From the NCBI GenBank assembly GCA_016927535.1, contig JAFGMM010000007.1:1-61327 (forward strand): 61,327 bases of DNA, in the 5' to 3' direction. Source of the stretch: Anaerolineae bacterium (GTDB lineage Bacteria > Chloroflexota > Anaerolineae > Aggregatilineales > JAFGMM01). The position numbers were made by a program, and so were the translations under genes. Under the pieces are notes generated by a model. The model saw only the letters and a list, made by a program, of their open reading frames with translations. It searched no databases and was not told the origin of the DNA. Below, in pieces: positions 35,224 through 44,233 of the stretch (position 1 is its first letter; every line of letters starts with the position of its first letter).

Positions 35224-36273
35224 ATGAAAAACTTGCTCGTCACCGGCGCCGCCGGGTTCATCGGCAGCAACTTCGTGCGCTACATGATCCACAAATACCC
35301 CGACTACAACGTCACGGTGTTCGACAAGCTCACCTACGCGGGCAATCTCGATAACCTGAAGCCGGTCGAAGACAACCCGCGCTACGCCTTCGTGCATGGC
35401 GATATCGCCGAACGCGCCGCCGTCCGCGCCGCGCTCGCTGCACACGACATCGACACGATTGTAAACTTCGCCGCCGAAAGCCACGTAGACCGCAGCATCA
35501 TGGACCCGGACGCTTTCATACACAGTAACAGCTTCGGCGTGTATGTGCTGCTCGATGAGGGATTGAAGGCCGGGATCGAGCGCTTCCACCAAGTCAGCAC
35601 CGACGAGGTGTACGGCAGCATCAAAGAGGGCTTCTTCAAAGAGGGCGATCCCTTCGAACCGAACAGCCCTTATGCTGCAAGCAAGGCCGGCGGCGAATTG
35701 ATGGTGCGCGCGTACCACATCACACATGGGATGAACACGGTTATCACGCGCGGCTCAAACACCTTTGGCCCGTACCAGTACCCGGAGAAGGTGATGCCTT
35801 TCTTTCTCACCGAGGCGCTGGACGACCGCCCGCTCCCGCTCTACGGCGACGGGATGCAGGTGCGCGACTGGCTGTACGTGGACGATCACTGCTCGGCAAT
35901 TGACCTGGTGCTGCACGAGGGCGAGCCGGGCGAGGCGTACAACGTAGGCGGTGAGCACGAGATGCACAACATCGACCTGACCCGCGCGCTGCTTCAAATA
36001 TTGGGCAAACCGGAGAGTCTGATCCGCTTCGTGGCAGACCGGCCCGGACACGATGGCCGGTATGCGCTGGACTGCGGCAAGCTCTACAGCCTGGGCTTCG
36101 AGCACAGCTTTTCTTTCGAGAGCGCGCTGGCGGCGACGGTCGAATGGTACAAGGCGAATGAGTGGTGGTGGCGCAAGATCAAGACCGGCGAATACCTGGA
36201 ATATTACAAGAAGCAGTACGCCGAACGGATGGCAAAGGCCCAAAGTTCAGACTCCACCGGTTCCGCCGACTGA
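35224..36273 (+). CDS. rfbB: dTDP-glucose 4,6-dehydratase
   Basis: 349 residues from ATG 35224 with GAGGAGAGA upstream. Short-chain NAD enzyme: LLVTGAAGFIGSNFVRYMI, then FVHGDIAERAAVRAAL, NFAAESHVDRSIMDP, STDEVYGS (catalytic Thr-Asp-Glu), YAASKAGGELMVRAY (Tyr-x-x-x-Lys). Converts dTDP-glucose to dTDP-4-keto-6-deoxyglucose in deoxysugar synthesis. Its stop codon lies inside a GC hairpin (36263-36282). No rmlA/C/D neighbours here. Confidence 0.93.
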   Translation: MKNLLVTGAAGFIGSNFVRYMIHKYPDYNVTVFDKLTYAGNLDNLKPVEDNPRYAFVHGDIAERAAVRAALAAHDIDTIVNFAAESHVDRSIMDPDAFIHSNSFGVYVLLDEGLKAGIERFHQVSTDEVYGSIKEGFFKEGDPFEPNSPYAASKAGGELMVRAYHITHGMNTVITRGSNTFGPYQYPEKVMPFFLTEALDDRPLPLYGDGMQVRDWLYVDDHCSAIDLVLHEGEPGEAYNVGGEHEMHNIDLTRALLQILGKPESLIRFVADRPGHDGRYALDCGKLYSLGFEHSFSFESALAATVEWYKANEWWWRKIKTGEYLEYYKKQYAERMAKAQSSDSTGSAD

Positions 36274-36282
36274 AGTCGGCGG
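36263..36282. repeat. Palindrome CCGCCGACTGAAGTCGGCGG overlapping the rfbB stop
   Basis: Perfect inverted repeat; its TGA is the rfbB stop codon (36271-36273). A near copy with a shared core, CCCCCGACTTCAGTCGGGGG, lies at 36323-36342. Confidence 0.75.
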
Positions 36283-36322
36283 CCAGTTGCCAGCGTCGCC
36301 GCATTGCGTCAGTTAGCCTTAG

Positions 36323-36342
36323 CCCCCGACTTCAGTCGGGGG
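36323..36342. repeat. Palindrome CCCCCGACTTCAGTCGGGGG
   Basis: Second copy of the CGACTnnAGTCG palindrome, between rfbB and the next gene. It could act as a weak terminator, although no T-run follows. Confidence 0.7.
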
Positions 36343-36365
36343 TAATATGATTGACTTCCTGAACG

Positions 36366-37595
36366 ATGATTCCTACCCGCTACAACACCCTCCCGGTAAA
36401 GCCCTGGCACGTCGTGCTGCTGGTGTGTGTCGGTTACGCACTGGCGACGCTGGCAGTCAACGGCGGCGACCCGGCGGTGTTTATCGCGCTGGGCAACTAC
36501 TGCGACGCCACGCTGCCCGGCGCGCCGCAAGGTGAACCGGTCGAAGGCTACGACGGGCAGTTTGCGTACATGATCGCGCGCGACCCCGCCAACGCGCACC
36601 GCGTCATCAACCGCTGCGACGTGGCCGCCTACCGCTACCAGCGCATCCTTTACCCGCTGCTGGCGCGCGTCCTGGCGCTGGGGCAGGATGCGTTGATCCC
36701 GTGGGCGATGCTGCTGATTAACGTCGTCGCAGTCCCGGCGGGCGTCTATGCGCTGGAACGGCTGCTCGTGCAGGCCTCGGTCAGCCGGTGGTACGCGCTG
36801 AGCTACGGGCTGTTCGGCGGGACGCTCGTCGCGCTCCGCCTGGACCTCACCGAGCCGCTGGCGTATGGTCTGGCGCTGGCGGGCGTCTGGGCGATGGAGA
36901 CCGGGGAGGCCGGGACATCGCGCGCCATGCCCCTATTCGGCGCGGCGCTGTTTGCGCTGGCCGGCCTGAGCAAAGAAACCGCCTTCCTCATCGTGGGCGG
37001 CTACCTGCTGCACCGGCTGGCGGCGCGCCGTCTGCGCGATGCGGCGGCGCTGGGCGCGGCGGCGGTGGGACCGTTTTTGCTGTGGCAGATATCCTTAAAG
37101 CTGTGGCTGGGGTCGTTTGGCGTGGGCAGCGGCGGCGCGCTGGCGACGCCCTTCGAGTGGTTCCCCTATAACGGCGTGTGGCGCATCATCAGCCACCCGC
37201 GCACCGACCCGGCGATACAGGCAAACCTGGCGCGGCAGGGCCTCAGCTTCGAGGCGCTGCTGCCGTCGCTGCTGGTGCTGGCGGCGATTGCGCTGGCGGT
37301 TGCGGCGCTGCCGAGTATGTGGGCGCTGTGGCGCAGCGCGCGCGATATCTGGCTGAGTCTGCGCGCCGGCCAGGTGCCGCACGTGTACGTCTTCGTGCTA
37401 TTCGCCGGCGCGGTCATGATGCCGTTCGTGCCGTTCTCCACTTACCGCGAACCGCTGGGCATCCTGCGCTTTGCCGTCGGGCTGGTAATTGCGGTCGTGC
37501 TGTACGGCGCACATCGCCGCGCGCGCCGTCCGCTCGATTACAGCCTGCTCTGGACCCTGACGCTGATCTTTGCGCTGAGCTATACTTTCGCGTGA
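36366..37595 (+). CDS. Polytopic membrane protein, GT-C glycosyltransferase-like
   Basis: 409 residues with about ten hydrophobic segments. An early luminal loop has GYDGQFAYMIARDP and RCDVAAYRYQRILYPLLAR; later LSKETAFLIVGGYLLH and PFSTYREPLGILRF. An early acidic loop with DGQ and YRYQRILYP is typical of a family of membrane proteins related to GT-C transferases. Activity is not established. Lies downstream of rfbB. Confidence 0.65.
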   Translation: MIPTRYNTLPVKPWHVVLLVCVGYALATLAVNGGDPAVFIALGNYCDATLPGAPQGEPVEGYDGQFAYMIARDPANAHRVINRCDVAAYRYQRILYPLLARVLALGQDALIPWAMLLINVVAVPAGVYALERLLVQASVSRWYALSYGLFGGTLVALRLDLTEPLAYGLALAGVWAMETGEAGTSRAMPLFGAALFALAGLSKETAFLIVGGYLLHRLAARRLRDAAALGAAAVGPFLLWQISLKLWLGSFGVGSGGALATPFEWFPYNGVWRIISHPRTDPAIQANLARQGLSFEALLPSLLVLAAIALAVAALPSMWALWRSARDIWLSLRAGQVPHVYVFVLFAGAVMMPFVPFSTYREPLGILRFAVGLVIAVVLYGAHRRARRPLDYSLLWTLTLIFALSYTFA

Positions 37596-37622
37596 ATTCG
37601 CCCCCTGACACGGGAGACGCCC

Positions 37623-38066
37623 ATGACCGACCAGGACAGCACCGAACAGGAAACCGCCGAATGGCTTAGTAAAGCGGTCAGCATCGGGGCGCAGTTGCTC
37701 AAGAACGCGCTCCCGTCGAGCCTGACGCGCGAGGTGGTGTCGCAGCAGTTCGAGGTCGCCGGGCCGACCACCGTCTTTGTCAAAGCGACCGGCTGCCGCG
37801 TGACGGTGCGGCGGCGCGCGGGCGGCGCGGTCCGGCTCGACGCGAACCTCTACGTAAGCGCCGGGCTGGACGTCGCCACGCAGCAGGATGCAGCGGGCAT
37901 TTACATCGTGATCTTACGCAAACGAGTGCTGGGCGCGGCTTCGCGCAGCCGGGTGCAAATCACCCTGCCGCCCGACTGCGATCTCGTCGCCGACCTGGAG
38001 CAGGGCGATCTGCTGTTCGAAGATGTGAGCGGGCGCATCACGGTTCCGGGAAGCGCCGCCCCATAA
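37623..38066 (+). CDS. Unrecognised beta-rich protein
   Basis: 147 residues, no signal peptide. Short helical start (ETAEWLSKAVSIGAQLLKNA) then alternating strands (VFVKATGCRVTVRRRAGGAVRLDANLYV, SRVQITLPPDCDLVADLEQGDLLFEDVSGRITVPG). The pattern resembles the DUF4097/adhesin-like repeats of the lipoprotein at 58473. Converges with the oxidoreductase at 38092. No function proposed. Confidence 0.6.
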   Translation: MTDQDSTEQETAEWLSKAVSIGAQLLKNALPSSLTREVVSQQFEVAGPTTVFVKATGCRVTVRRRAGGAVRLDANLYVSAGLDVATQQDAAGIYIVILRKRVLGAASRSRVQITLPPDCDLVADLEQGDLLFEDVSGRITVPGSAAP

Positions 38067-38091
38067 CGCCGCGCGGTCGTTTCTCTCGGGG

Positions 38092-39084
38092 CTACTCCAT
38101 CGGATATTTCAGGCCCCACTGCGCGCGGATGGCGTCGAGCGTCTGCATGATTTGCAGCGTCTCGTCGAGCGGCATGGTGTCGCTCTCCAGCCGGCCGGCG
38201 CGCACGCACGCCATCACCTCGACCGCCTCGTAGTTGTAGCCGTTGCCCTCGTAAGGCAGTTCGAAAGTTTCGTCTGCCTTGCCGTTGACCGAAAGCGTAA
38301 ACGCGGCGGCGTGCCACCAGCGCGGCGGAAAATAGATATGGCCCTCGGCGCCGAGAATGTACGCGATGTGCGGCGTCTGCGTCCTGATGCCGGTGGCGAG
38401 TACGGCAATCTGCCCGTCCTTATATCCCAACGTCATCGACGCCTGCTCGTCGACGCCGGTCGCGCCCAGCGTCGCCATGCCGGTCATGCGCGTGGGCGGC
38501 CCGCCGAACACCATCGACGCCAGCGACACCGGGTACACGCCCACGTCGAGCAACCCGCCGCCGCCGAGCGCGGGGTTGAACAGACGGCCTTTGGGGTTGA
38601 AGTTGGTACGGAAGCCAAAATCGGCCATCACCATACGCACCTCGCCGATGGCGCCGGCCGCGAGCAGTTCGCGCGCCCTCACCATTGCCGGGAGAAAGCG
38701 CGTCCACATTGCCTCCATCAAAAAGAGCTTCCGTTCGCGCGCCCGCGCAACCATCTGTTTCGCCTGCATGGTGTTGATCGCAAAAGGCTTTTCGCAGATT
38801 ACCGGCTTGCCGGCGTCCAGGCAGAGTAAGGTATTCTCGGCATGGAGGCTGTGCGGAGTCGCTACGTAGATCGCGTCTACTTCCGGGTCGCCGGCGAGCG
38901 CCTCATAACCGGCATGGCGGCGCGGCACACCGAATTCGTCGCCGAACGCATCCGCCGACGCCTGCGCCCGCGAACCGACCGCGACCAGCGCCGCGTCAGG
39001 GATCGCCTTGAGGCCACGCGCAAACAGCCTGGCAATGTTGCCCGTGCCCAAAATGCCCCAGCGAAACTTATCCGCCGTCGTCAT
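38092..39084 (-). CDS. Gfo/Idh/MocA family oxidoreductase
   Basis: 330 residues. Rossmann start [17 protein letters not shown], then [15 protein letters not shown] (the EKP motif). The C-terminal alpha/beta domain ([19 protein letters not shown]) carries the family active-site region. NAD(P)-dependent dehydrogenase of a sugar or inositol-like substrate. Its start overlaps the stop of the aldo/keto reductase (ATGA). Confidence 0.88.
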   Translation of the reverse strand: MTTADKFRWGILGTGNIARLFARGLKAIPDAALVAVGSRAQASADAFGDEFGVPRRHAGYEALAGDPEVDAIYVATPHSLHAENTLLCLDAGKPVICEKPFAINTMQAKQMVARARERKLFLMEAMWTRFLPAMVRARELLAAGAIGEVRMVMADFGFRTNFNPKGRLFNPALGGGGLLDVGVYPVSLASMVFGGPPTRMTGMATLGATGVDEQASMTLGYKDGQIAVLATGIRTQTPHIAYILGAEGHIYFPPRWWHAAAFTLSVNGKADETFELPYEGNGYNYEAVEVMACVRAGRLESDTMPLDETLQIMQTLDAIRAQWGLKYPME

Positions 39085-40055
39085 TGCGGCATCTCCTCTC
39101 GTTTAAGCTCCAACCATGCGGCTTCCTCCGGCGTCAGGCTCACTGCCAGCGCTGCGATGTTTTCTTTAAACTCGTCCGGCGTGTGGCAGCCCACCAGTGC
39201 AAAGATGTGCAGGGGTTGGCTGAGTACATACGCCAGCGCAATCTGGGGCAGCGCCAGCCCCTTCGCCGCCGCGAGCGCCCCGGCGCGCGCCAATCGCTCG
39301 AAGTTTTCGGGATAGCAGTACGAGTTGACGCAGGTCAGGTCAGGCTCCGACGTGAACGTATCGAGATTGCCGGGCGTGAAACGCCCGGAGAAAAAGCCCC
39401 CGGCCAGGCTCGACCAGGTGAACAGCGCAATCTGGCTTTCCCGGTAATACTCGCGCGCCGCCGCGCCCTTCGGCCCGCCGATGCTGACGCAGTTGGGCCA
39501 CGGCTCCTCTACCATCTCGGCCAGGCTGAACTGCGGGCTGCTGACGGCGAAGGGCGTCAGGCCGTGTGCCTCGGCGTAGTCGTTGGCGGCCTTGATGCGC
39601 GCGTGCGACCAGTTCGAGCCGCCGAAGGCGTGGATCAATCCCTCCTCAAGGTGCTGGTTCAGCCGCTCGACAATCGGGCCGACCGGCACGGCGGGGTCGT
39701 CGCGGTGCAGTAGGTACAAGTCGATATAGTCGGTCTTAAGCCGGGCAAGCGAGTCGTGCAGGTGCGCGGTGATATCGTAGGGCGTGACACAGTTGCGGTC
39801 GGCGTTGTGGTGCGCGCCTTTGGTAATGATGACAACCTCATCGCGCAGACCCCGGTCGTTCACCCAGCGGCCCAACGTGCGCTCGGTGTCGCCGTTGCCG
39901 TAGACATGAGCAGTGTCGAAAGCACTGCCGCCCAGTTCGTAGATCGCGTCAAGCAAAGCAAAGCTTTCGTCCAGGCGGTTCGAACCGATCATCACCGTGC
40001 CCTGCACCAGCCGCGCGATGGGTTTATCGATGCCACACAAATTGCCGTATTGCAT
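39081..40055 (-). CDS. Aldo/keto reductase
   Basis: 324 residues from ATG 40055. TIM-barrel motifs: [22 protein letters not shown] (catalytic Asp/Tyr), [57 protein letters not shown]-dependent reductase, substrate unknown. Co-transcribed with the Gfo/Idh gene, suggesting a two-step sugar oxidation/reduction route. Confidence 0.88.
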   Translation of the reverse strand: MQYGNLCGIDKPIARLVQGTVMIGSNRLDESFALLDAIYELGGSAFDTAHVYGNGDTERTLGRWVNDRGLRDEVVIITKGAHHNADRNCVTPYDITAHLHDSLARLKTDYIDLYLLHRDDPAVPVGPIVERLNQHLEEGLIHAFGGSNWSHARIKAANDYAEAHGLTPFAVSSPQFSLAEMVEEPWPNCVSIGGPKGAAAREYYRESQIALFTWSSLAGGFFSGRFTPGNLDTFTSEPDLTCVNSYCYPENFERLARAGALAAAKGLALPQIALAYVLSQPLHIFALVGCHTPDEFKENIAALAVSLTPEEAAWLELKREEMPQ

Positions 40056-40205
40056 AAAAGAATCCTCTCCCTGAATCGCGGCGCCGGCAGCATAAGCCAC
40101 AGACGGTATATTATTAACCGGGAGTCAGAGAAGAGGCAAAAGGTTCGTGCGCGCAGTTCGCGCGCACTGTGCCGGCCCCCAAGTCCCTCTGTTTGTGAAT
40201 GTCAA

Positions 40206-40694
40206 TTAATGGGAGTTTCGGTTTATATCTAAAACAGCCAAGCCGTAGCGGCGCAGCATCGTTGGGACGATAGGTTTGAAGAAAGTATTGGCCGCGCCTA
40301 ACTGCTCGGCCTGCTTCCTGACGACCGAGCGCGTGTCCTGCGTAACGACGATGACGGGCGGGGCCGAAGCCATCTGCCGCAGCGCATCCAGCAAATCCCA
40401 CCCCATACGCCCCGGCAGGTTAATGTCGAGCAGCACGAGATCAACCGGGGTGCGCTGCAAGAAACTGAGCGCTTCATCCACCGTCTGCGTACCGTATACT
40501 TCGTGCAAGCCCGAAAACGTGAACTTTATCAACAGGTGAAAATCAGTATCGTCATCGACGACCAGGATGGTGCATGGTCCGCGCCGGGCTGTCTCAGCTT
40601 TGCGCCCCGCTTCGCTTTGCATGCCCAAAAAAGCCGAATCCTGATCCTCATCTTCGGGAGCCACTGCCATCACATTCATCACCACGGAAATCAC
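40206..40694 (-). CDS. Single-domain response regulator
   Basis: 162 residues. A receiver only: ILVVDDDTDFHLLI (acidic pair), VDLVLLDINLPGRMG (phospho-Asp), VIVVTQDTRS (Thr), FFKPIVP (Lys). About 40 extra N-terminal residues are polar and of unclear role. No output domain and no adjacent kinase. Confidence 0.82.
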   Translation of the reverse strand: MISVVMNVMAVAPEDEDQDSAFLGMQSEAGRKAETARRGPCTILVVDDDTDFHLLIKFTFSGLHEVYGTQTVDEALSFLQRTPVDLVLLDINLPGRMGWDLLDALRQMASAPPVIVVTQDTRSVVRKQAEQLGAANTFFKPIVPTMLRRYGLAVLDINRNSH

Positions 40695-40843
40695 ACCTTT
40701 CGCCGATTAACTCCTACACTAAGGCTTCCATTGCGAATAGTACCCCAATACTAGCACCAGCCCATCGTCTAGTCAATGACAATTCGGCAAAGAGTGAGCA
40801 CAATCTAATGCTTTAATACCAGAATTCTCGATATTGGATGAGA

Positions 40844-41278
40844 TTAGCACGAAGCGTCCAGCGTCTTGAGCAGAACCCGCGCTGCCTGCGCCGCCAGCGC
40901 CGAGCACGGCATCCCCTCGGAGCCATACCCCATATCGCGCAAATCCTGGCAGCGCGTCGCGCCGAACGCGGCGAGAAAATTTGCCCGGCAGCGCGCCGCC
41001 AGCGCCCGGCACGACTCGGAATCCTCATCGGCCCGGAGACGGCCACAGCGCGCGCCGACGAGCAGCACGCCGCCGCTCAGCAGGCCGCACAATTCTTCGT
41101 GCGTGCCGCCCACACCCCCGCCGAACGCCGTCGCCGCACGGCACAGCACATCGTCCACCTCACCAAGAAACGGCTCGCCCACGGCGAGCACAATCGCCTC
41201 GGATCAACTATATCCACTTACCATCAAAGCGCGGGCGCGCTCCGCAGCCGCGTGCATAGGGTCGTTTGTAGAGTTCAT
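40844..41278 (-). CDS. C-GCAxxG-C-C family redox protein, probable selenoprotein (UGA at codon 25)
   Basis: A 144-residue frame from ATG 41278 to TAA 40844-40846, interrupted by one in-frame TGA (41206-41204). Around it the protein reads SGYS-UGA-SEAIVLAVGEP. In this family that position is the first conserved cysteine (GYNCxQAVL), so UGA most likely encodes selenocysteine. Later motifs fit: TAFGGGVGGTHEELCGLLSGG, FGATRCQDL, MPCSALAAQAA. Immediately downstream CTCGCC-GTG-GGCGAG forms a hairpin; its loop starts with G 22 nt after UGA, within the bacterial SECIS range. Alternative: a true nonsense mutation, leaving a frame from GTG 41191. It follows the LOG gene by 10 bp and may be translationally linked. 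Confidence 0.7.
41183..41206 (-). promoter_or_regulatory. UGA codon and candidate bacterial SECIS hairpin
   Basis: UGA at 41206-41204, 15 nt, then a 6-bp stem CTCGCC/GGCGAG with loop GTG. The stem runs into the codons for AVGEP. Bacterial SECIS elements need a short stem with an apical G about 16-37 nt after UGA, and this meets both. The SelB machinery itself is not in this window. Confidence 0.6.
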
Positions 41279-41288
41279 AGAATTGCAT

Positions 41289-41816
41289 CTATCCTTCGAT
41301 AATTTCCGATTCGGATGACGAAACTTCGCCGGCTTTGCTTTCCAACATAGCGATCACCGTCTTGACCGCTTCTTCTGCCGAGCCGACCTGGATGATCGGC
41401 AGTTCATCCTGCCGGGCGCCGGCGGCGCTCCAGGTGCTCAGTCCCACCACCGGAACGTCGCGCTTGAGCGCGAACGCAATCTCCGAGAGTGTGCCGTAGC
41501 CGCCGCCGACTGCGATCACCGCATCAGCGGAGTTGATGATGATCGCATTGCGCGCGTCACCCATGCCGGTAACGATGGGCACATCGACATACGGGTTGGC
41601 TTCGTCGCGCGTATTGCCGGGCAGCACCCCGACCGTCAGACCGCCGCCGGCGCGCGCGCCGCCGCATGCCGCCTCCATCACGCCGCCGCGACCGCCGCAG
41701 ATCAACGTCGCGCCGTGCACCGCCACCATGCGCCCGACCATCGCGGCTTGCATTTCCTCGCTGGGCGTGCACTCGGCCCCGCCGATCACGGCAATGATAT
41801 ACTTACGTTCGGTCAT
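41289..41816 (-). CDS. LOG-family protein (TIGR00725 type)
   Basis: 175 residues from ATG 41816. Rossmann-like AVIGGAECTPSEE, TLICGGRGGVMEAACGGARAGGG (family GGGxGxM-type motif) and VGGGYGTLSEIAFALKRDVPV (PGGxGTxxE counterpart with the conserved E). Related to nucleoside 5'-monophosphate phosphoribohydrolases such as cytokinin-activating LOG; here it may act on nucleotides, but this subgroup lacks a proven substrate. Overlaps the ThpR stop. Confidence 0.82.
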   Translation of the reverse strand: MTERKYIIAVIGGAECTPSEEMQAAMVGRMVAVHGATLICGGRGGVMEAACGGARAGGGLTVGVLPGNTRDEANPYVDVPIVTGMGDARNAIIINSADAVIAVGGGYGTLSEIAFALKRDVPVVGLSTWSAAGARQDELPIIQVGSAEEAVKTVIAMLESKAGEVSSSESEIIEG

Positions 41817-42408
41817 CGGCTCCCTCCAGATCGACATGGCTCAACCGGGTATAGATCGCGCCATCGGGTCGCAGATCGCTGTGCATCAGGCTGATGCCCG
41901 TCACATCGATTCGCCCCAGTTCGCCCACCTTACCGGCTGCGGCGGCCAAGTACTGCCCCAGCTCGGCGACCGCGCGCTTTGGAGCGGATTGCTGCACGCG
42001 CCCCAGCGTCAGGTGTGGATTGAAAGGGCGCTCTTCAGTGGGATATCCCAACGGCGCAATGGCCGCCTCCACCGTGTCACGGAGCGCGTGCAGTGCGTCC
42101 ATCTGGCCCGCCAACCCGACCCATACCACGCGCAGACTTTTGAAGTTGGGGAAGCAGCCTATACCACGCGCGCTAAGCGTGAAAGGCGGCTGGGCGCGTG
42201 CCTGTGCCATGCCCGCTTCGACGGCACCGCGCCGCTCGGATGGCACGTCGCCCAGGAATTTAAGCGTCAGGTGCATCCCGGTCGGGCGCGACCAGCGCAT
42301 CACATCGCGCGGGACGGCGCCGGCAAGCTCATCCTGGAGTCGCGCCAGCGCCGCCAGCACAGAAGACGGAAGCTCGACGGCAATGAACAGCCTCAACATC
42401 TGACTCAC
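41803..42408 (-). CDS. thpR: RNA 2',3'-cyclic phosphodiesterase (ThpR/LigT)
   Basis: 201 residues. Both HxTx catalytic motifs are present: MHLTLKFLGD (residues about 46-55) and PHLTLGRV (about 130-137). Family enzymes ligate or hydrolyse RNA 2',3'-cyclic ends. First gene of a three-gene minus-strand set with LOG and the selenoprotein-like gene. Confidence 0.88.
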   Translation of the reverse strand: MSQMLRLFIAVELPSSVLAALARLQDELAGAVPRDVMRWSRPTGMHLTLKFLGDVPSERRGAVEAGMAQARAQPPFTLSARGIGCFPNFKSLRVVWVGLAGQMDALHALRDTVEAAIAPLGYPTEERPFNPHLTLGRVQQSAPKRAVAELGQYLAAAAGKVGELGRIDVTGISLMHSDLRPDGAIYTRLSHVDLEGADDRT

Positions 42409-42631
42409 CGGTCTATCTCCCCTTTATGGCAGCCCTGAGAATTTATCGAAAATCAATAGTCAATGATATGTGAGCATTATAACACAGGTGGCGCCGCCGC
42501 GTGGAAGCCGTATTCGATTAGCCAGGCCCGCGCCGGACAAGTTAGAATTGGGTTAACTAACCTGCTTTCGCCACATCTCCGACGGTGCTATAATGCGCGC
42601 AGATTGACGGCGTACAACATTGGAGGATCGC

Positions 42632-42919
42632 GTGAAACTCAGCCGCCAAGATGTGGAACACGTAGCCGAACTGGCGAAGCTCAGCCTGACCGAGGCGGAA
42701 AAGACCACCTACCAGGCGCAGCTTTCGGCTATTCTGGATTACTTCGAGATGTTGCAACAGATCGACACCGAGGCCATCTCCCCGACCGCTTCGGTGTTGG
42801 CGCTGCAAAACGTCATGCGCGAAGACGAAGTACGACCCTCGTTCCCGCGAGAGCAAATCATCACCAACGCGCCGGAACATGAGGACGGGCAGTTTCGCGT
42901 GGAGGCTATATTGGATTAG
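42632..42919 (+). CDS. gatC: Asp-tRNA(Asn)/Glu-tRNA(Gln) amidotransferase subunit C
   Basis: 95 residues from GTG 42632 with GGAGG six bases upstream. The full GatC pattern: VEHVAELAKLSLTEAEKTTYQAQLSAILDYFEMLQQIDTE, then LRxDxV-type MREDEVRPSFPREQIITNAP. Stabilises GatA-GatB in tRNA-dependent Asn/Gln synthesis. GatA and GatB are not adjacent; the amidase at 59763 is GatA-family but probably not the partner. Confidence 0.92.
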   Translation: MKLSRQDVEHVAELAKLSLTEAEKTTYQAQLSAILDYFEMLQQIDTEAISPTASVLALQNVMREDEVRPSFPREQIITNAPEHEDGQFRVEAILD

Positions 42920-42925
42920 GAGCTT

Positions 42926-43768
42926 ATGAGCAGTACCCGCAGGCAGAGACACCGTATTCTTATTGTTGATGACGACGTTGATGTAATTGAACCTTTTAAA
43001 GAATATTTCAGCCGGCAGGGCTACGCGGTAGAAACCGCCGACAGTCTAAGCACGGCCAGCCGCGCTGCCCAGAAAATTCTCCCTTCACTGGTGCTCGCCG
43101 GCACACAACTGCCGGACGCGCCCGGAATCGAACTTCTGAAATGGCTGCGCGCGCGCCCGCGCACGGCGCACGTGCCGGTGATGTTCATCGCCTCGGTCGA
43201 GGAGGCCGGCATACAGCACGATATCTTGGCGGCGGGCGCGGACGACTTCATCGTCAAACCCTTCGACGTTGACATCGTAGGATTACGGGTGCGCAATGCC
43301 ATCGCCCGCACCGAGCGCGACGGCCTCACCGAGCCGCGCACTCGCCTGCCGACCGGCCGGCTGCTGCAAGAACAGGTCCAGCGCCTCGCCAGGATGGATG
43401 GCTGGGCCAAACTGGAAATCTCGATCAACGACTTCGTGGCGTTCCGCGAGCGCTACGACTTCATCGCTGCCGACGACGTGCTGGTATTCACCGCCAACCT
43501 ACTCGTTGAGGTTTCGCAAGAGATGGGCGACGAAAATGACTTCATCGGCCATCGGGATGGCGAAAACTTTGTGCTCATCACCAACCGGGAAGCCGGTCCA
43601 CAAGTTGCCGAACAAGCCATCCTGCGTTTTAATAAGGAGGTCAGAAAGTTCTATAGCTTTGTGGACCGCGAGCGGGGTTATATCGTGGTGGAGAGCACCA
43701 AAGGTTCGACCCTTGCAGCGCCGCTGATGACATTAAATGTAAAGGTTCAACAGGCAGCGAAAGAGTGA
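42926..43768 (+). CDS. Receiver/degenerate GGDEF-like protein lacking the phospho-Asp
   Basis: 280 residues. The receiver keeps ILIVDDDVDVIEPF (acidic pair) and FIVKPFDVD (Lys), but the phosphoacceptor strand reads LVLAGTQLPDAPG, with Gly where Asp is normal. The C-terminal half has GGDEF-domain layout (LARMDGWAKLEISINDFVAFRERYDF; VEVSQEMGDENDFIGHRDGENFVLITN) but the GGDEF loop is HRDGEN, so no cyclase activity is expected. Follows gatC by 6 bp; another receiver follows by 9 bp. Probably a non-phosphorylated adaptor. Confidence 0.8.
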   Translation: MSSTRRQRHRILIVDDDVDVIEPFKEYFSRQGYAVETADSLSTASRAAQKILPSLVLAGTQLPDAPGIELLKWLRARPRTAHVPVMFIASVEEAGIQHDILAAGADDFIVKPFDVDIVGLRVRNAIARTERDGLTEPRTRLPTGRLLQEQVQRLARMDGWAKLEISINDFVAFRERYDFIAADDVLVFTANLLVEVSQEMGDENDFIGHRDGENFVLITNREAGPQVAEQAILRFNKEVRKFYSFVDRERGYIVVESTKGSTLAAPLMTLNVKVQQAAKE

Positions 43769-43777
43769 GGCACGACG

Positions 43778-44185
43778 ATGACGATGGAGAACATTGAAGG
43801 GCGGGTATTGATTCTGGAGGACGACCAGGACAGCGCCATGCTTTTGCGCACCTGGTTCGAATCGCAGGGCTACGAGGTGATGCTGGCCGCGGATGGCGAC
43901 CAAGCGCTGGCGCTTGCCGAGGCCAATCCGCCGGACGTGGCCGTGTTGGACATCCTGGTGCCGGGCAAAGACGGCTTCGAAGTTTTTAAGCAGATGCGCC
44001 AGCGTGTGGATACGCGCCACACGGCGGTCATTTTTCTGACCGTCCGCGACGAGCGCGACGAGATGCTGCGCGGCCTGGAGATGGGCGCTATCGACTACGT
44101 GACCAAACCCTACGACCTTCAAACCCTGGGGCTGCGCGTGCGCAACCTGATCGAGTACGCGCGCGGGCATATGACCACGATTTGA
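43778..44185 (+). CDS. Canonical single-domain response regulator
   Basis: 135 residues: VLILEDDQDSAMLL (acidic pair), VAVLDILVPGKDGFEVFK (phospho-Asp), IFLTVRDERDE (Thr), YVTKPYDLQTLG (Lys). It has no output domain. Paired with the preceding receiver that lacks the phospho-Asp, so the two may share one signalling module. No histidine kinase adjacent. Confidence 0.88.
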   Translation: MTMENIEGRVLILEDDQDSAMLLRTWFESQGYEVMLAADGDQALALAEANPPDVAVLDILVPGKDGFEVFKQMRQRVDTRHTAVIFLTVRDERDEMLRGLEMGAIDYVTKPYDLQTLGLRVRNLIEYARGHMTTI

Positions 44186-44233
44186 CATAGACGCCGTGCT
44201 GCGATAACAACCGAACATAACGCGAATAGGCAA

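Noticed and set aside
40844-41191. GTG 41191 as the real start of the redox protein
   Set aside because: It would remove the conserved GYSxSEAIV segment that continues upstream in the same frame through UGA; kept as an alternative only.
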